The notes under the pieces are model-generated. The model was not told the DNA's origin and did no database searches. It was given only the letters and a program-made list of their open reading frames with translations. This document shows, piece by piece, positions 27,840 through 38,171 of a DNA stretch of 64,000 bases (positions are counted from its first letter, which is position 1; every line of letters begins with the position of its first letter). The DNA is from CAWJAP01 sp963834365 (lineage in GTDB: Bacteria > Acidobacteriota > Vicinamibacteria > Vicinamibacterales > Vicinamibacteraceae), in contig CAWIBS010000021.1 in assembly GCA_963834365.1 (NCBI GenBank), positions 189,072-253,071 on the forward strand, read 5' to 3'. The position numbers were made by a program, and so were the translations under genes.

Positions 27840-28712
27840 ATGACCCGAGTACCCGCCCTGGGCCTCGCACTCGTCGCCTGCGCCGCCGTGGCCTGCAGCA
27901 ACAGCTCCAACCCGCTGTCGCCGGGGGCATCGACCCCGGGATCGACCGCCGCCGGCCCGGGCGGCACGACGCTCAAGGCCGGGACCCCGGTCGCCGCGTC
28001 TCCCTCCGGCGATGTCGTCGTGGACACGCTGACGCCGACGCTCCAGCTGACCAACGTTCGCGGCACCCACGAGTCGTCCACACGGTTTGCCTACGAGATC
28101 GAGCTCTATCGCGCCTCGGACAACGAGCGCCTGCTCAACTCGACGGTGGCTGCGGGCTCGGGCGACACCACCAGCTTCGAAGTACCCGAGGGCACGCTGG
28201 CCCACGACACCGTCTACCGGTGGCGCGGCCGTGCGCGGCTGGACGCGGCGTTCGCGGGCTGGTCCACGACGTCGAACTTCAAGACGCTGCCTCCCCCGCG
28301 CCCGGTTGTCGTCGCCAGCGCTCCCGTCGGCTCGGTCGGCCCGACTCGTGGCATCGGCGCGAACGAAGTCCTGGCGATCATCATGAACTACCACAACGCG
28401 AGCCGGGCCAACCTCGGACGCAACTCGAGCCGTGAATCGCGGGTGGCGTTCTTCTGGAGCGCGATGGCCATCGTCCATTACGGGCATCCGCAGTTCAACC
28501 CGGCCGGGGGCGATCCGGGCTGGTGCGTGAAGGACGCCGGGGGTGGACGCCCGCCGTCAGACGACGTGATCGTGCAGTGCGGCAGCCGCGACTCCTGGGA
28601 CATCATCGGCGGCGCGGGCGCCGACGGTTATTCGTTCCATCTCGACTACATCGGGCGGCTGGGCGGCGAGCAGAACGTCTATCCGCCGCCGCCTGGCTCG
28701 CTACCGCGATAG
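27840..28712 (+). CDS. Lipoprotein with Fn3-like domain and unrecognised C-terminal domain (paralogue B)
   Basis: 290 residues; strong GGAGGAGA before ATG; lipobox AAVAC followed by SNSSNPLSP, the same motif as paralogue A. One fibronectin-like domain (VYRWRGRARLDAAFAGW), a short linker and the shared 116-residue C-terminal domain: FFWSAMAIVHYGHP, GWCVKDAGGGRPPSDDV, WDIIGGAGADGY, SFHLDYIG and ending SLPR. It lacks the long proline linker and the second Fn3-like domain of A. Probably exported and membrane-anchored, acting with the barrel just upstream. Function unknown. Confidence 0.82.
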   Translation: MTRVPALGLALVACAAVACSNSSNPLSPGASTPGSTAAGPGGTTLKAGTPVAASPSGDVVVDTLTPTLQLTNVRGTHESSTRFAYEIELYRASDNERLLNSTVAAGSGDTTSFEVPEGTLAHDTVYRWRGRARLDAAFAGWSTTSNFKTLPPPRPVVVASAPVGSVGPTRGIGANEVLAIIMNYHNASRANLGRNSSRESRVAFFWSAMAIVHYGHPQFNPAGGDPGWCVKDAGGGRPPSDDVIVQCGSRDSWDIIGGAGADGYSFHLDYIGRLGGEQNVYPPPPGSLPR

Positions 28713-28719
28713 GTCTTCC

Positions 28720-28802
28720 GTGGCGCGGCTGAAGCCGCGCCCTCCTGCGGTCCGAGTGGCCGACACGCTCCGCAGGAGGGCCGGGCTTCAGCCCGGCCGC
28801 TC
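28720..28802. repeat. Long inverted repeat, GAAGCCGCGCCCTCCTGCGG type
   Basis: Left arm GCGGCTGAAGCCGCGCCCTCCTGCGG pairs through CCTCCTGCGG (28741-28750) with CCGCAGGAGG (28770-28779); each arm also holds its own GGCTGAAGCC or GGCTTCAGCC hairpin. It starts eight bases after the lipoprotein B stop, a likely terminator. The same design recurs at 53036-53110. Between this and the next gene there are GCAGCCTGCAGCCCGTAGCC words. Confidence 0.8.
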
Positions 28803-28848
28803 GGAGGCTCCGCCCGCAGCCTGCAGCCCGTAGCCTGTAGCCGTTTTC

Positions 28849-29571
28849 GTGTCCGACGACGCCACGTTCTACCGTTCGTTCTCGGAGAAGCAGCTCACGG
28901 GCTACGGCAGCTCGCGGCGCGGGCGCATCGAGCGCACCCGCCTGGCGCTGCTGATGGAATACGCCCGGCCACCCGGGGACCTGCTCGAGATCGGTCCGGG
29001 CCATGGCTCGCTGGCCGAGGCCGCGGTGAAGGCGGGCTGGCGCTATCGCGCCATCGAGGCCAGCCCGATCCTCATCGACGTGCTCCGCCGGAAGGGCCTC
29101 GAGGTCATCGAGGCCTTCACGCCCCCCATTCCCGTCGCCGATGGAAGCGCTGACGTCGTCTATGCCGATCAGGTGCTCGAGCACATGTCGGGCATCGACG
29201 CCGCTCGCGCCTTCGTCGCCGAAGCCCGGCGCGCCCTGCGTCCCGGTGGCGTGTTCTTCGTCGTCGTCCCGGACTACCTGAAGGAGCGCACGTTCTTCTG
29301 GGATGTGGACTACACGCACAACTTCGTGACGACCGAACGTCGCGTGCGCCAGCTGCTCTACGACGGCGGGTTCGAGATGGCGCGCACCGTCCGGAGCATC
29401 GGCGTGGCGACCGGCATCCGGCGCGACCTGCTCGCGGCCGTCGCGCTGCTCGTCAACGTGCCGGGAGTCGATGCGCTGTCGCGCTACACCGGCACCACCG
29501 AGCTTCTGTTCAAGATTCGCAAGAATCTCTTCGAGACGCTGACGTTCGTCGCCAGGCCTGTCCGGTCGTGA
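28849..29571 (+). CDS. Class I SAM-dependent methyltransferase
   Basis: 240 residues, GTG start. Motif I is DLLEIGPGHGSLAEAAV, motif II region VVYADQVLEHM and post-motif ALRPGGVFFVVVPDYLKE, all typical of Methyltransf_11/23. The C-terminal tail is hydrophobic. The stop overlaps the start of the following flippase-like gene by four bases (GTGA), so both likely work on the same glycan or lipid. Target unknown. Confidence 0.87.
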   Translation: MSDDATFYRSFSEKQLTGYGSSRRGRIERTRLALLMEYARPPGDLLEIGPGHGSLAEAAVKAGWRYRAIEASPILIDVLRRKGLEVIEAFTPPIPVADGSADVVYADQVLEHMSGIDAARAFVAEARRALRPGGVFFVVVPDYLKERTFFWDVDYTHNFVTTERRVRQLLYDGGFEMARTVRSIGVATGIRRDLLAAVALLVNVPGVDALSRYTGTTELLFKIRKNLFETLTFVARPVRS

Positions 29572-30535
29572 TCGCGTCGATCGCGCGCTCGCTGTGGTTC
29601 CGGCTCGGCGTCACGCTGGCGATTCTCACCTGGCTCGCGAGCAGCATCGACCTGGCCGACGCGCTGCGCGCCATTGCGCGGGTCGATCTGGCGGCGGTCG
29701 CCAGCGTGGCGCCGTGCTCGTCGCCCTCGACCGCGTGGTGATGATCTGGCGCTGGGTGCTGCTGCTGCGCGCGACCGGAGCGCCGGTCACGACCTCGACC
29801 GCCGCGCGCATCTTCCTCGTCAGCTCGTTCGTCGGCAGTTTCCTGCCCGCCGGCGTCGGCGGCGATGCAGCCCGCGCGTGGCAGCTGTCGCGCCACACGG
29901 CGCGCGGGCACGAGGCCATCGCGTCGGTGGCCGTCGATCGCCTGCTCGGCGTCATCGCCATCGTCGTGCTCGGCGCGCGCTGGGCACGTTTGCCTCGCGT
30001 GCACCTGCTCGCGGCCGACTCGCGCGGCCCTGCTCGTGGTCGGCGATCGCTGGCGGCGGCCGCCGCGGCGAGCCTGCTGTGGCTCGACCGACTCGTGCCC
30101 GCCTGCTCCCGGCGACGCTGGCGCACGGGCCGATGGGCGCCATCGCGGAGGCGGTCGCCGCGGACGATGGCGGACTACCGCGCCCGGCCACGGGTCCTGG
30201 CCGGCGTCCTGGCGCTGTCGTTCGCCGTCCAGTTCCTGCGCATCCTGCAGGCGTACGTCCTCGGGCTGGGCCTCGGGCCTGACCGTTCCGTTTCGCTACT
30301 ACCTGGCCTTCATGCCGGTCGGACTGCTGATGCTGCTGCTGCCGCATCTCGGTGAGCGGATTCGGCCTGCCGCAGGGAGTCATCGTCTGGCTGCTGCGTC
30401 CGCTCGGCGTGCCCGACGCGCAGTCGTTCGCGCTCGTCGACGCTCATCGTCCTGTCGGGCCTGGCGGCCAATCTGCCGGGTGCCTGGCTTTACCTCACCG
30501 GGAACCGGACGGTCGGAGCGATCGCTCCGGGTAGA
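29568..30535 (+). CDS. Second UPF0104/flippase-like membrane protein (several frame changes)
   Basis: GTG start overlapping the methyltransferase stop. Readable parts: SLWFRLGVTLAILTWLASS, then in another frame MIWRWVLLLRATGAP, the family hallmark SSFVGSFLPAGVGGDAARAW, VAVDRLLGVIAIVV, RYYLAFMPVGLLMLLLP and FGLPQGVIVWLLRPLG. The frame changes near 29715, 30000, 30030, 30285 and 30430, and the C-terminus near 30535 is approximate. Paralogous to 24262-25281. Probably intact in vivo; the density of changes suggests poor local sequence quality. Confidence 0.7.
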
Positions 30536-30540
30536 CGCCT

Positions 30541-30592
30541 CACCCGTGCCGTCTCCCAGTCGCCCAGCCGCCAGTCCGCCCAGTCGCCCGGT
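30541..30592. repeat. Short direct repeats CAGTCGCCCAGCCGCC
   Basis: Imperfect 8-9 bp units CAGTCGCCC, AGCCGCCAG, CAGTCGCCC between the flippase and the radical SAM promoter. It is the reverse complement in style of the array at 14638. Confidence 0.6.
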
Positions 30593-30597
30593 TTCCG

Positions 30598-30626
30598 TTG
30601 TTACTTCGACGGAAATCTTGTAGAAT
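30598..30626 (+). promoter_or_regulatory. Promoter of the radical SAM gene
   Basis: TTGTTA, 17 bp, TAGAAT, nine bases before the ATG at 30636. Strong -10; predicts a leaderless mRNA. Confidence 0.55.
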
Positions 30627-30635
30627 CAGGTGCTT

Positions 30636-31893
30636 ATGGCACAGGTCTACGCTGCCAAGTATCTTGCGAAAGCCGCTCTGAGCGCCCCGCGCGACCTCGT
30701 CAATTCCTACGTCGCGCGGTTCAAGCCGATCCACCCCACGGTGCTCATCTTCCACATCACCTTCGTGTGCGACGCACGCTGCGAGATGTGCAACAACTGG
30801 AAGCGCGGCAACCGCAAGGAAGACATGAGCCTGGCCGACATCGAGAAGGCCTTCTCGTCGCCGCTCTGGAAGGACATCGAGAACTGCAGCATCTCCGGCG
30901 GCGAGCCGACGACGCGCAACGATCTCGTGGACATCATCCGGGTGTGCATCGACAAGCTGCCGAAGCTTCGCAAGCTGACGCTGAACACGACCGGCATGAC
31001 GCCGCATCGCGCCATCCCGATGCTGACGAAGATCGTCGAGCTCTGTCACGAGCGGAACGTCATCTTCAGCACGCGCGTGTCGATCGACGGCGTCAACGAC
31101 GTCCACAACGAGGTGCGGCAGGTCAAGCGCGGCTTCGACAAGGCCAACGAGACGATCCGGGCCATGAAGGCCCTGCAGGAGAAGTACCGCTTCAACTTCG
31201 GCATCTCGACGACCATCTTCTCGATGAACCTCGACGATGCGGACAACATCCTGGCATGGGCGCGCCGCGAGAAGCTGGACATCGTGTTCAACATGGTCCG
31301 GTTCACCGACGGCATGCTGAACAACGAGAAGCTCGCGTCGAACATCCGGCCGATGGGACTCGAGGAAGCCCGCATGCGCGAGTTCTTCCTCGATCGCGTG
31401 CGCAAGGATCCGCTGCTCGACGGCCAGAACTACATCTACATGCACTACTCGGACATGATCGCGAACGGCTACCACCGTCTCGCGCCGTGCCCGTTCCAGA
31501 CCCAGGGCATCATGCTGAACCCCGACGGCGGCCTGTTCTTCTGCGAGAACAGCCAGGTCATCGGCAACGTGCTCAACGAGGATCCGGAGGAGATCTACTT
31601 CCGCGCGACCGAGCCAGGAGCACCGCGACTGGATCCGCGACAAGAAGTGCCCGAGCTGCCTCAGCCCGTGTCAGATGAACGTCGCGGCCATCAAGCAGGT
31701 GGTGCCGTACGCCCGCTTCCTCGTCCGTGCGTCGCGCGAGAAGCGCCGCGCTCCGCGCGCTGCAGCCCGCGACCGCATAGGCGGGCGGGAGTCGCCGGCG
31801 GAAGCGACCGAGAAAGATCCCGTTCCCTCATCTGCACTCCGGCCGTCACCGGGAGTCGAGCAGGGCGCCGGCGACGTTCGAGCAGGGCTGTGA
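30636..31893 (+). CDS. Radical SAM protein with C-terminal cysteine cluster (one frame change)
   Basis: About 418 residues. The radical SAM cluster is TFVCDARCEMCNNW (CxxxCxxC), followed by SISGGEPTTRNDL. The C-terminal region has GYHRLAPCPFQ, GGLFFCENSQ and, after a frame change near 31615, CPSCLSPCQMNVAAIK, so the tail probably binds an auxiliary cluster like SPASM/twitch domains. Similar proteins are encoded in glycan and hopanoid clusters, but substrate is unknown. ATG 30636 fits the nearby promoter. Its 3' end overlaps the convergent esterase gene by 48 bp. Confidence 0.88.
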
Positions 31894-32497
31894 CGGGTCG
31901 AGCTCCTCCTGGTTGATCGTGTGGCCCATCCCGGGATAGAGGCGAAGATCGACGGTCCCGCCCAGCGCGTCGAGCACGCGCGCGGCTTCCTCGACGCTGC
32001 GGCACCGGGAATGAAAGTCCTGGTCGCTGCAGCCCAGGAAGACCGGTGTCCCGTCGAGCGTCCCTGGCGGTCGTGTTCGGTCCCGGCGGCCCGATCAGCG
32101 CGCCGCTGAGCCCGACGATGCCGCCGTAACGCCGAGGATGTCGTGAGCGAACTCGAGCGCTAGGCACGCGCCCTGCGAGAAGCCGAGCACCATCGACCGG
32201 CTCGGCCGGCAGCCCGGCGGATTCGAGACGCTCCACGAGCGAGCCCACGAGGGCGAGCGCCGAGCTCAGATACGGTTCGTTGGCCTCGAGCGGCGCGAGA
32301 AAGCGCTGCGGATACCAGGTGTAGTCGTGCGCCTGCGGAACGAGAAAGGCGACGTCCGGCTGTGCGAGATGCTCGGCGAGCCCGAGCATGTCCTCGGCGG
32401 ATCCTCCGCGGCCATGGAGGAGGACCGCGCCAGCTTGCGCGCGATCGAGCGGCGCGCCAGCTACAGTCTCAGTCGTGGGCCGGACGTTGAGGAGCAT
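31846..32497 (-). CDS. Phospholipase/carboxylesterase-family alpha/beta hydrolase (frame-disrupted)
   Basis: About 215 residues of the PF02230 type. GAVLLHGRGGSAEDMLGLA is the oxyanion region, MVLGFSQGACLALEF (near 32160-32195) holds the nucleophile Ser, TPVFLGCSDQDFHSR has the catalytic Asp and YPGMGHTINQEE the His. These segments fall in different frames, changing near 32200, 32110 and 32060. Start MLLNVRPTTETVAG at 32497. Probably a cytoplasmic esterase; substrate unknown. Confidence 0.82.
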
Positions 32498-32572
32498 CGA
32501 AGGTCGGCCACGCCAGGCTCGCGGTCAGTGTCGTACGTTTCGTATTCGGTCGTCATGTCCGTCATGTCAAGG

Positions 32573-33644
32573 TCAGTTCCAGTCGGGCAGCCGATCGTTG
32601 CCGGGACCGGTCGTGAGCATCGTATAGCGTCCGCTGCCGTCCGCCGGGACGAGCGCGAGGTCCCAGTTCTCGCCTTCGTGGTGCTGCCGGGCTCACCGAG
32701 AAGGCCAGCACCGGCCGTCGCGGCGACCAGTCCGGGATAGTAGCTCCACAGCTGGCGTCGGCGACGAGCGTCTGGCGCGCGCCGCCCGGCAGTCGGCCGG
32801 GTCTCGAGGGCCGATGGGCTCGGTGTCGAGCAGGACGTAGGCCAGCCTGTCCGCCGCCGGGCGCCCAGGCCGGCCAGCACGATCCGCCGCCGCCCGCGAG
32901 CGGCCTGCGTCGTCCCCGACGCCAGATCGAGGAGGTGGACCTGATAGAGCCAGAACTGGCCCGCGGCTCAGCGACTGCGCCGCGAACGCGACCGGCGTGC
33001 CGTCCGGCGAGACCGTCGGCATGATCGCCCGGCCGACGAAATGACGCGTCAGCCGCTCGACGCGGCCATCGTCCAGCCACAGGCGATAGAGATCGCCGCG
33101 CGAATCCTTGTCGGACGAGTAGACGATGCTCTTGCCGTCCGGCATCCAGCTCGCTTCGTTTTCGTTGGCGGGATCGGTCGTGAGCCGCCGGACGCCGCTG
33201 CCGTCGGCCTGCATCACATACAGGTCGTAGTCCGGCGGGCCGGTCTCGGGCGACGGGCCATAGTGCGCGCGATTCGACTTGAACAGGATCTGCCGGCCCG
33301 TCGGGCGACCAGCGCGGATTCTCGTCGCCGTACTGCTGGTCGGTCGTCAGCGCGCGTGACGCGGCCCGCGGCGAGATCGAGCGTGTAGATCTTCGGCCGG
33401 CCTGCGCGGTCCGACTGGAATACGAGCGTCCCGGAGAGACCCGACGGGAAACGGCGAGACGGTGGCCGGCACCGGGTCGGCTGGAGCCGCGCGCCGTGGG
33501 CGCCGCGGCAGCCGGCGTTCGACGCGAGCGGCCGCGACGCGCCGTCAGCTCGGCACGCGGCGCACTGGCCCGCTGTTCGCGGCAGCCGATCCCGACGCCG
33601 AGCACGGCAATGGCGCAGATCGCCAGCGAGCGACGCGCGATCAC
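32573..33644 (-). CDS. TolB-like/PD40 beta-propeller lipoprotein (frame-disrupted)
   Basis: The GTG start overlaps the preceding methyltransferase stop (GTGA). N-terminal lipobox VLGVGIGC, then a variable linker. PD40 propeller blades are seen as GDENPRWSPDG, NENEASWMPDGKSIVYSS and RAIMPTVSPDGTPVAFAA, ending TGPGNDRLPDWN before TGA. Frame changes near 33435, 33300, 32975 and in the last third. Related to WD40-like TolB C-terminal domains that act as periplasmic scaffolds. Role unknown. Confidence 0.75.
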
Positions 33645-34414
33645 TTTCGGCACAGCCCCATGAGGTGCCAGCCGAACCGGCTGACCAGGGGACGCGGCAG
33701 GGCGTTGAAGGCGCCGACGAAGGCGGTGTTGTACAGCCAGCCCTTCACGCCGCCGTGGAGGCGCGACTTGACCGGGAAAGCGCTCCGGGACGATCCGACG
33801 TCTCGCGGAACGGCTCGCAGCAGCGCGCGGAACTCGCCGATCGAATACTTGCGCAGCACCGGCGCGTCCTCGTGCTCCAGCCCGACGCCCATCACCATGG
33901 ACATCGCGTTCAGCCACGAGATGCGGTTGTAGACCATGAAGATGCCCTGCCCGCCCGGCTTCAGCACCCGCCAGGCTTCGTGAACGAGCCGCTGCGGGTC
34001 GGCGGTGTACTGAACGACCCCGTGCGCGTAGACGACGTCGAAGCTGGCGTCCGGGAACGGCAGCGACTTCGCCGTTGGCGACCCGCAGGTCGGCCGCGCC
34101 GTGCAGCGCCGTGCAGCGCGAAGTTCTGCGTCGCCAGGTCGATCGCCGTCGTCGGACAGATCGACGCCCGTGACGCGCGCGCCGCCGCGCGCGAAGCGCA
34201 GGAGGTCGATGCCGATGCCGCAGCCGACTTCGAGCAGGGCCTGTCCGCGGAACCCGTCGAAATCGACGATCTGCGGCAGGTAGTGCAGCTTGTCGAAGCG
34301 GTAGTCGTCGAGATCGTCGAAGAATTCGCGCGTGCCGACCGCGTGCTCGGTCATCTCGAGATCGTGGATGTGCTCGTTCCAGTAGCGGTGATGGTGTCGA
34401 TCATCAGCGCTCAA
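33641..34414 (-). CDS. SAM-dependent methyltransferase (two compensating frame changes)
   Basis: 257 codons. Motif I ALLEVGCGIGIDLLRFARGG, then VTGVDLS, and after a short out-of-frame stretch SFDVVYAHGVVQYTADP and WRVLKPGGQGIFMVYNR. Residues about 87-112 make no sense against the family, so an insertion and deletion probably occur near 34070-34155. The C-terminus LYNTAFVGAFNALPRPLVS resembles methyltransferases found with O-antigen and glycan genes. Starts MSADDRHHHRYWNEHI. Confidence 0.83.
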   Translation of the reverse strand: MSADDRHHHRYWNEHIHDLEMTEHAVGTREFFDDLDDYRFDKLHYLPQIVDFDGFRGQALLEVGCGIGIDLLRFARGGARVTGVDLSDDGDRPGDAELRAARRCTARPTCGSPTAKSLPFPDASFDVVYAHGVVQYTADPQRLVHEAWRVLKPGGQGIFMVYNRISWLNAMSMVMGVGLEHEDAPVLRKYSIGEFRALLRAVPRDVGSSRSAFPVKSRLHGGVKGWLYNTAFVGAFNALPRPLVSRFGWHLMGLCRK

Positions 34415-34472
34415 GCTCTCGGCTCTCGATCGGAGCCTGCAACGAGTCGGGCGACTCCTCAGGCGTTAAGTC

Positions 34473-34478
34473 TATTAT
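34473..34478 (+). promoter_or_regulatory. -10 hexamer adjacent to start codon
   Basis: TATTAT with seven bases to the GTG at 34486; the -35 is not clear. Same close spacing as at 12343, 24161, 30621 and 46245. Confidence 0.4.
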
Positions 34479-34485
34479 CCCTCCC

Positions 34486-36124
34486 GTGCGACGTGACCTG
34501 GAGCGGCTGGCCGGCCAGGAGTTCGACCTGCTGGTGGTCGGCGCCGGCATCTATGGCTCGGCCATAGCCTGGGACGCGGCGCAGCGCGGCCTGACGGTCG
34601 CGCTGGTCGATCAGGCCGACTTCGGCGCCGGCACATCCTTCAACAACGCGAAGACGCTGCACGGCGGCGTCCGGTCGCTGCAGTCGGGCCGGGTGGGCGA
34701 GCTGCGCGAGTACGTCCGCGAGCGCCGCGCGCTGATGCGCATCGCTCCCGCATCTGGTGCGGCCGCTCCCGTTCGTCGTGCCGGCCACTCGCATCGCTGA
34801 CCCGCAATCGCTGGCGCTTCGGCGCCTATTTTTCCGCGTACGACCTGCTCTCGGCCGATCGCAATCAGGGGCTCGACCCGGCGCGGCGGCTGCCGGGAAG
34901 CCGGCTGTTGTCGCGCGCCGAAATGCCTGCGTCTCGATCCGGTCGCGGACCCGCGCACAGTCACCGGCGGCGTGTTGTGGCACGACGGCCAGATGACGAG
35001 CGGCGAGCGGATGACGCTGGCCTTCGCGAAGTCCGCCGCGGGCGCCGGCGCGGTGGTCGCGAACCACGCCCGCGTCGAACGCTGGCGCCTCGCGCAGGAC
35101 CGCGTGATCGGGGCACAGCTGCGTGACGAGCTGGCGGGCGGGATCATTCGACGTGCGGGCACGGCTCACCGTCAACGCCACGGGTCCCCATGCCGCCTCC
35201 CTCATCGCGCCGCTCTTCGACGGGACGTGCCCGCCGCATCGTCCCGGCGCTCTCCGTCGCGATGAATCTCGTCACCCGGCGCGTCGTCTCGGACGCGGCC
35301 GTGGGCGGTGTCGCGCGCGGCCGCCTGTTCTTTCTCGCGCCATGGCGCGACGTGACAATCGCGGGCACCAGTCACGACCCGTTTTCCGGCGACGCCGCCT
35401 CGCTCCGGACCGACGACCGGTTGGTCGAGCGCCTGCTGAGCGACCTCAACGTCGCGTTCCCGCGCGCGCGGCTGCGCCTCGAGGACGTGCGGCTGGTCCA
35501 CCGCGGGCTCCTGCCGGCGGCGTCGGTCGCCGCGATGACGTGCGGCTGCTGAAGACGAGCGTGGTCCGGGACCATGCCCGGGACGGGCGCCCTGGAATGA
35601 TGTCGGTGGTCGGCGTCCGCTACACGACCGCGCGCCACACGGCGGCGCAAGCGACGGATCTCGCCTGCCGGCTGCTCGGACGCACCGGCACGCCCTGCCG
35701 GACGGCCACGACGCCGCTGGCCGGCGGGAACATTCCCGACCTGGGAACATTCCTCGAGCGATCAGTCGCGGATCGCGGACCGCACCTGACCGAGCCAGCC
35801 GCGCGCCGGCTCGCGCAGCGGTTCGGTGACGAGTGGCCGGCGGTGCGCGCGCTGATCGCCGCCCATCCGTCGCTGGGCGAGCCATTGACCGCGGGCTGCG
35901 ACACGCTGGCCGCGGAAATCGTGTTCGCGGCTCGAGAGGAGATGGCCCTCACCCTCGGCGACGTCCTTCGCCGCACGGACCTGGGATCGTCCGGCTGCCC
36001 CGGCCGGCCGGCGATCGACGCGGCCGCCGTGTTGCTCGGGCGTGAGCGGGCGTGGTCTCCGGCGCGAATCGAGCAGGAGATCGCGACCCTCGAGAGCACC
36101 TATCCAGCCGGCAGCCTTCACTAG
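34486..36124 (+). CDS. glpD: FAD-dependent glycerol-3-phosphate dehydrogenase (frame-disrupted)
   Basis: About 545 residues. FAD-binding start FDLLVVGAGIYGSAIAWDAA, then GAGTSFNNAKTLHGGVRSLQ, the GlpD signature. Middle parts include VLWHDGQMTSGERMTLAFAK, LFFLAPWRDVTIAGTSHDP and VRLVHRGLLPA; the C-terminal DAO_C domain (about 35700-36120) has LTEPAARRLAQRFGDEW and LGDVLRRTDLG. The frame shifts near 34755, 34920, 35145, 35240 and 35540. It oxidises sn-glycerol-3-phosphate to DHAP, feeding electrons to quinones. Whether it has a special task beside glycan genes is unknown. Confidence 0.85.
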
Positions 36125-36127
36125 CGC

Positions 36128-36222
36128 AGAGTTCACTTGTGTTGACAATGTGGCGCAGGCCTTAGGCCTGCCCGGGCCCGCGTTCGGGCTGAAGCCCGGC
36201 GCCACCCTGGCGGGCCCGCGGC
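36128..36222. repeat. Palindromic TIR element, copy 3 (right end missing)
   Basis: Starts four bases after the glpD stop: CAGAGTTCACTTGTGTTGACAATGTGGCGC, then GCAGGCCTTAGGCCTGC and CGGGCTGAAGCCCG hairpins and GCGGGCCCG. The right inverted terminus is not found, so the copy is truncated. It lies between the converging 3' ends of glpD and asnB. Confidence 0.82.
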
Positions 36223-36273
36223 TTCTGGCTCGAGCCGCCCGTCGGCGGGCATCGAACGTGCGGTCAGCGGTCG

Positions 36274-38171
36274 TCAGGGCAGCAGCGACTCGGCCCAGCG
36301 CTCGAACACCATCAGCGAGAACAGGGTGTGGGCGTGGTTCTCGCGACCCGCTTGGTGCTCGCCGATCAGCCGCCCGACTTCGTCCGGATCGAACAGGCCG
36401 CGAGCCATGAGCCGCTCGCGAGCGCAGGAGCTGCTGCATCAGCGGCCGCAGCTCGCCGCGCAGCCAGTTCTTCATCGGGATGCTGAAGCCTTCCTTGCGC
36501 CGCGCCAGCACGACGTCCGGGAGAATGCCCTGCATCGCCCGCTTCAGAATCCACTTCCGTTCGCCGCCGCGCATCTTGAAGTGGCCCGGCATCGAGAAGG
36601 CCAGCTCCATCACGTCGCCATCGAGAAACGGCGCCCGCGTCTCGAGCGAGGTCGCCATGCTCATGCGATCGACCTTCACGAGGATGTCGTCGGCCAGATA
36701 GAGGCGCAGGTCCGCGTAGAGCTGGCGATTCAGCAGGTCCTCCCGCGGTAGGCGCCGAGCGCCTCCCGGACCGGACGATAGGCCTCGCCCGCCGTCAGCG
36801 CCTGCCGGAAGGCGGGCGCGTAGAGCCGCGACTTGCGAGCCGGCGACAGGAACGTCATCCAGCGGTACTGCGCGATGTCCGGGGGGGCCGACACCATGCC
36901 GTCGAAGAACCGGCGCAGCTTGTTGACCAGCCCCTTCTTCTGTTCCGTCGGCGGCAGCAGCGCCGTGAGCCGTTGCGCCAGCGCGCAACGCGCCACCCGG
37001 CGCCAGACGTTCGAGCCGCTGCGCCAGCGCCTGGGCCGCGTAGGCGTCGTAGCCGCCGAAGAGCTCGTCGCCACCGTCTCCGGCGAGCGCCACGGTCACG
37101 TGGCGCCGCGCCAGTCGGGACACGAGGTAGGTCGGAAACAGGGAGACATCGGCAAACGGCTCGTCGAGGTGCACGATGAGCGTCTCGAACAGCTCGAGGA
37201 GATTCGGCGTGACCGTGTCCTCGCGGTGACGGGTGCCGAAGGCCGTGGCCACCTCCCTCGCAAACGGCAGCTCGTTGTAGCTGCCGTCCTCGAACCCCAT
37301 GCTGAACGTGTTGACCTCGGCCCCCTTGCCGGCCGCCGCCTCCCGCATGAACGCGACGATCGTGCTCGAGTCGATGCCGCCCGACAGGAAGCACGCCGAG
37401 CGGCACGTCGGACATCATCTGGCTCGAGACCGCACGCCGGAGCGCGCCGCGCAGCGCCTCCACCGCCTCGTCCTCGCGCCAGGGACGCACCTCGATCGCG
37501 CCAGCGTCCCAATAGCGCGCCGTCGTCACCTCGCCGTCCGCGATACACGCAGCAGGTGGGCCGGCGGCAGCTTCTGGATCCGCGGAAGATGGTCCGCGGT
37601 GCGATGACGTACTCGTAGGTCAGGAACTCGTCGAGCGCCTCGAGGTCGATCTCGCGCGGCACCTCGGCCCTGACGAGCAGCGCCTTGATCTCGGACGCCA
37701 GGAACAGCCCGCCCGAGGTCAGCGTCCAGTAGAGCGGCTTTTCCCGGCGCGGTCGCGCGCCGCAATCAGGCGCCGCGACCGCCCGTCCCACAACGCCAGC
37801 GCGAACATCCCGCGCAGGCGCCCGAGAAATGCCTCGCCATACTCCTCGTACGCGTGCACGAGCACTTCGATGTCGCTGCGGCTCCGGAACCGATGGCCCC
37901 GGCCCGCGAGCTCCTGCTTGATGGCCTCGAAGTTGTAGATTTCGCCGTTGGCGACGAGCTGAATCGTCCCGTCCTCGTTCGAGAACGGCTGCTGCCCGCC
38001 CGAGAGATCGACGATGGCCAGGCGCCGCATGCCGAGCGCGACACCGGGGAGGATGACGTGACCCTCGTCGTCCGGTCCGCGGTGCACGAGCGTGCGGACC
38101 ATGCGGTCGAGCTCCTCGGCCGGCATCGTCCGGGCCAGGTCACGATCGACGACGCCGACGATACCGCACAT
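36274..38171 (-). CDS. asnB: Glutamine-dependent asparagine synthetase-like amidotransferase (frame-disrupted)
   Basis: About 632 residues. Starts MCGIVGVVD with the Ntn nucleophile Cys2; RMVRTLVHRGPDDEGH and LVANGEIYNFEAIK belong to the glutaminase domain. The synthetase domain has ACFLSGGIDSSTIVAF (PP-loop, near 37350-37395), VALAGDGGDELFGGYDAYAA and DDILVKVDRMSMATSLETR, and ends MVFERWAESLLP. Frame changes are near 37740, 37580, 37540, 37400, 36990, 36750, 36430 and 36330. In glycan clusters such proteins often amidate sugar or amino-acid groups; free asparagine synthesis is equally possible. Confidence 0.87.

Noticed and set aside
31675..31893. Separate small gene starting MNVAAIKQVVPYARFLV
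   Set aside because: It is the C-terminal part of the radical SAM gene after a frame change; the preceding cysteines CPSCLSPC continue directly into it.
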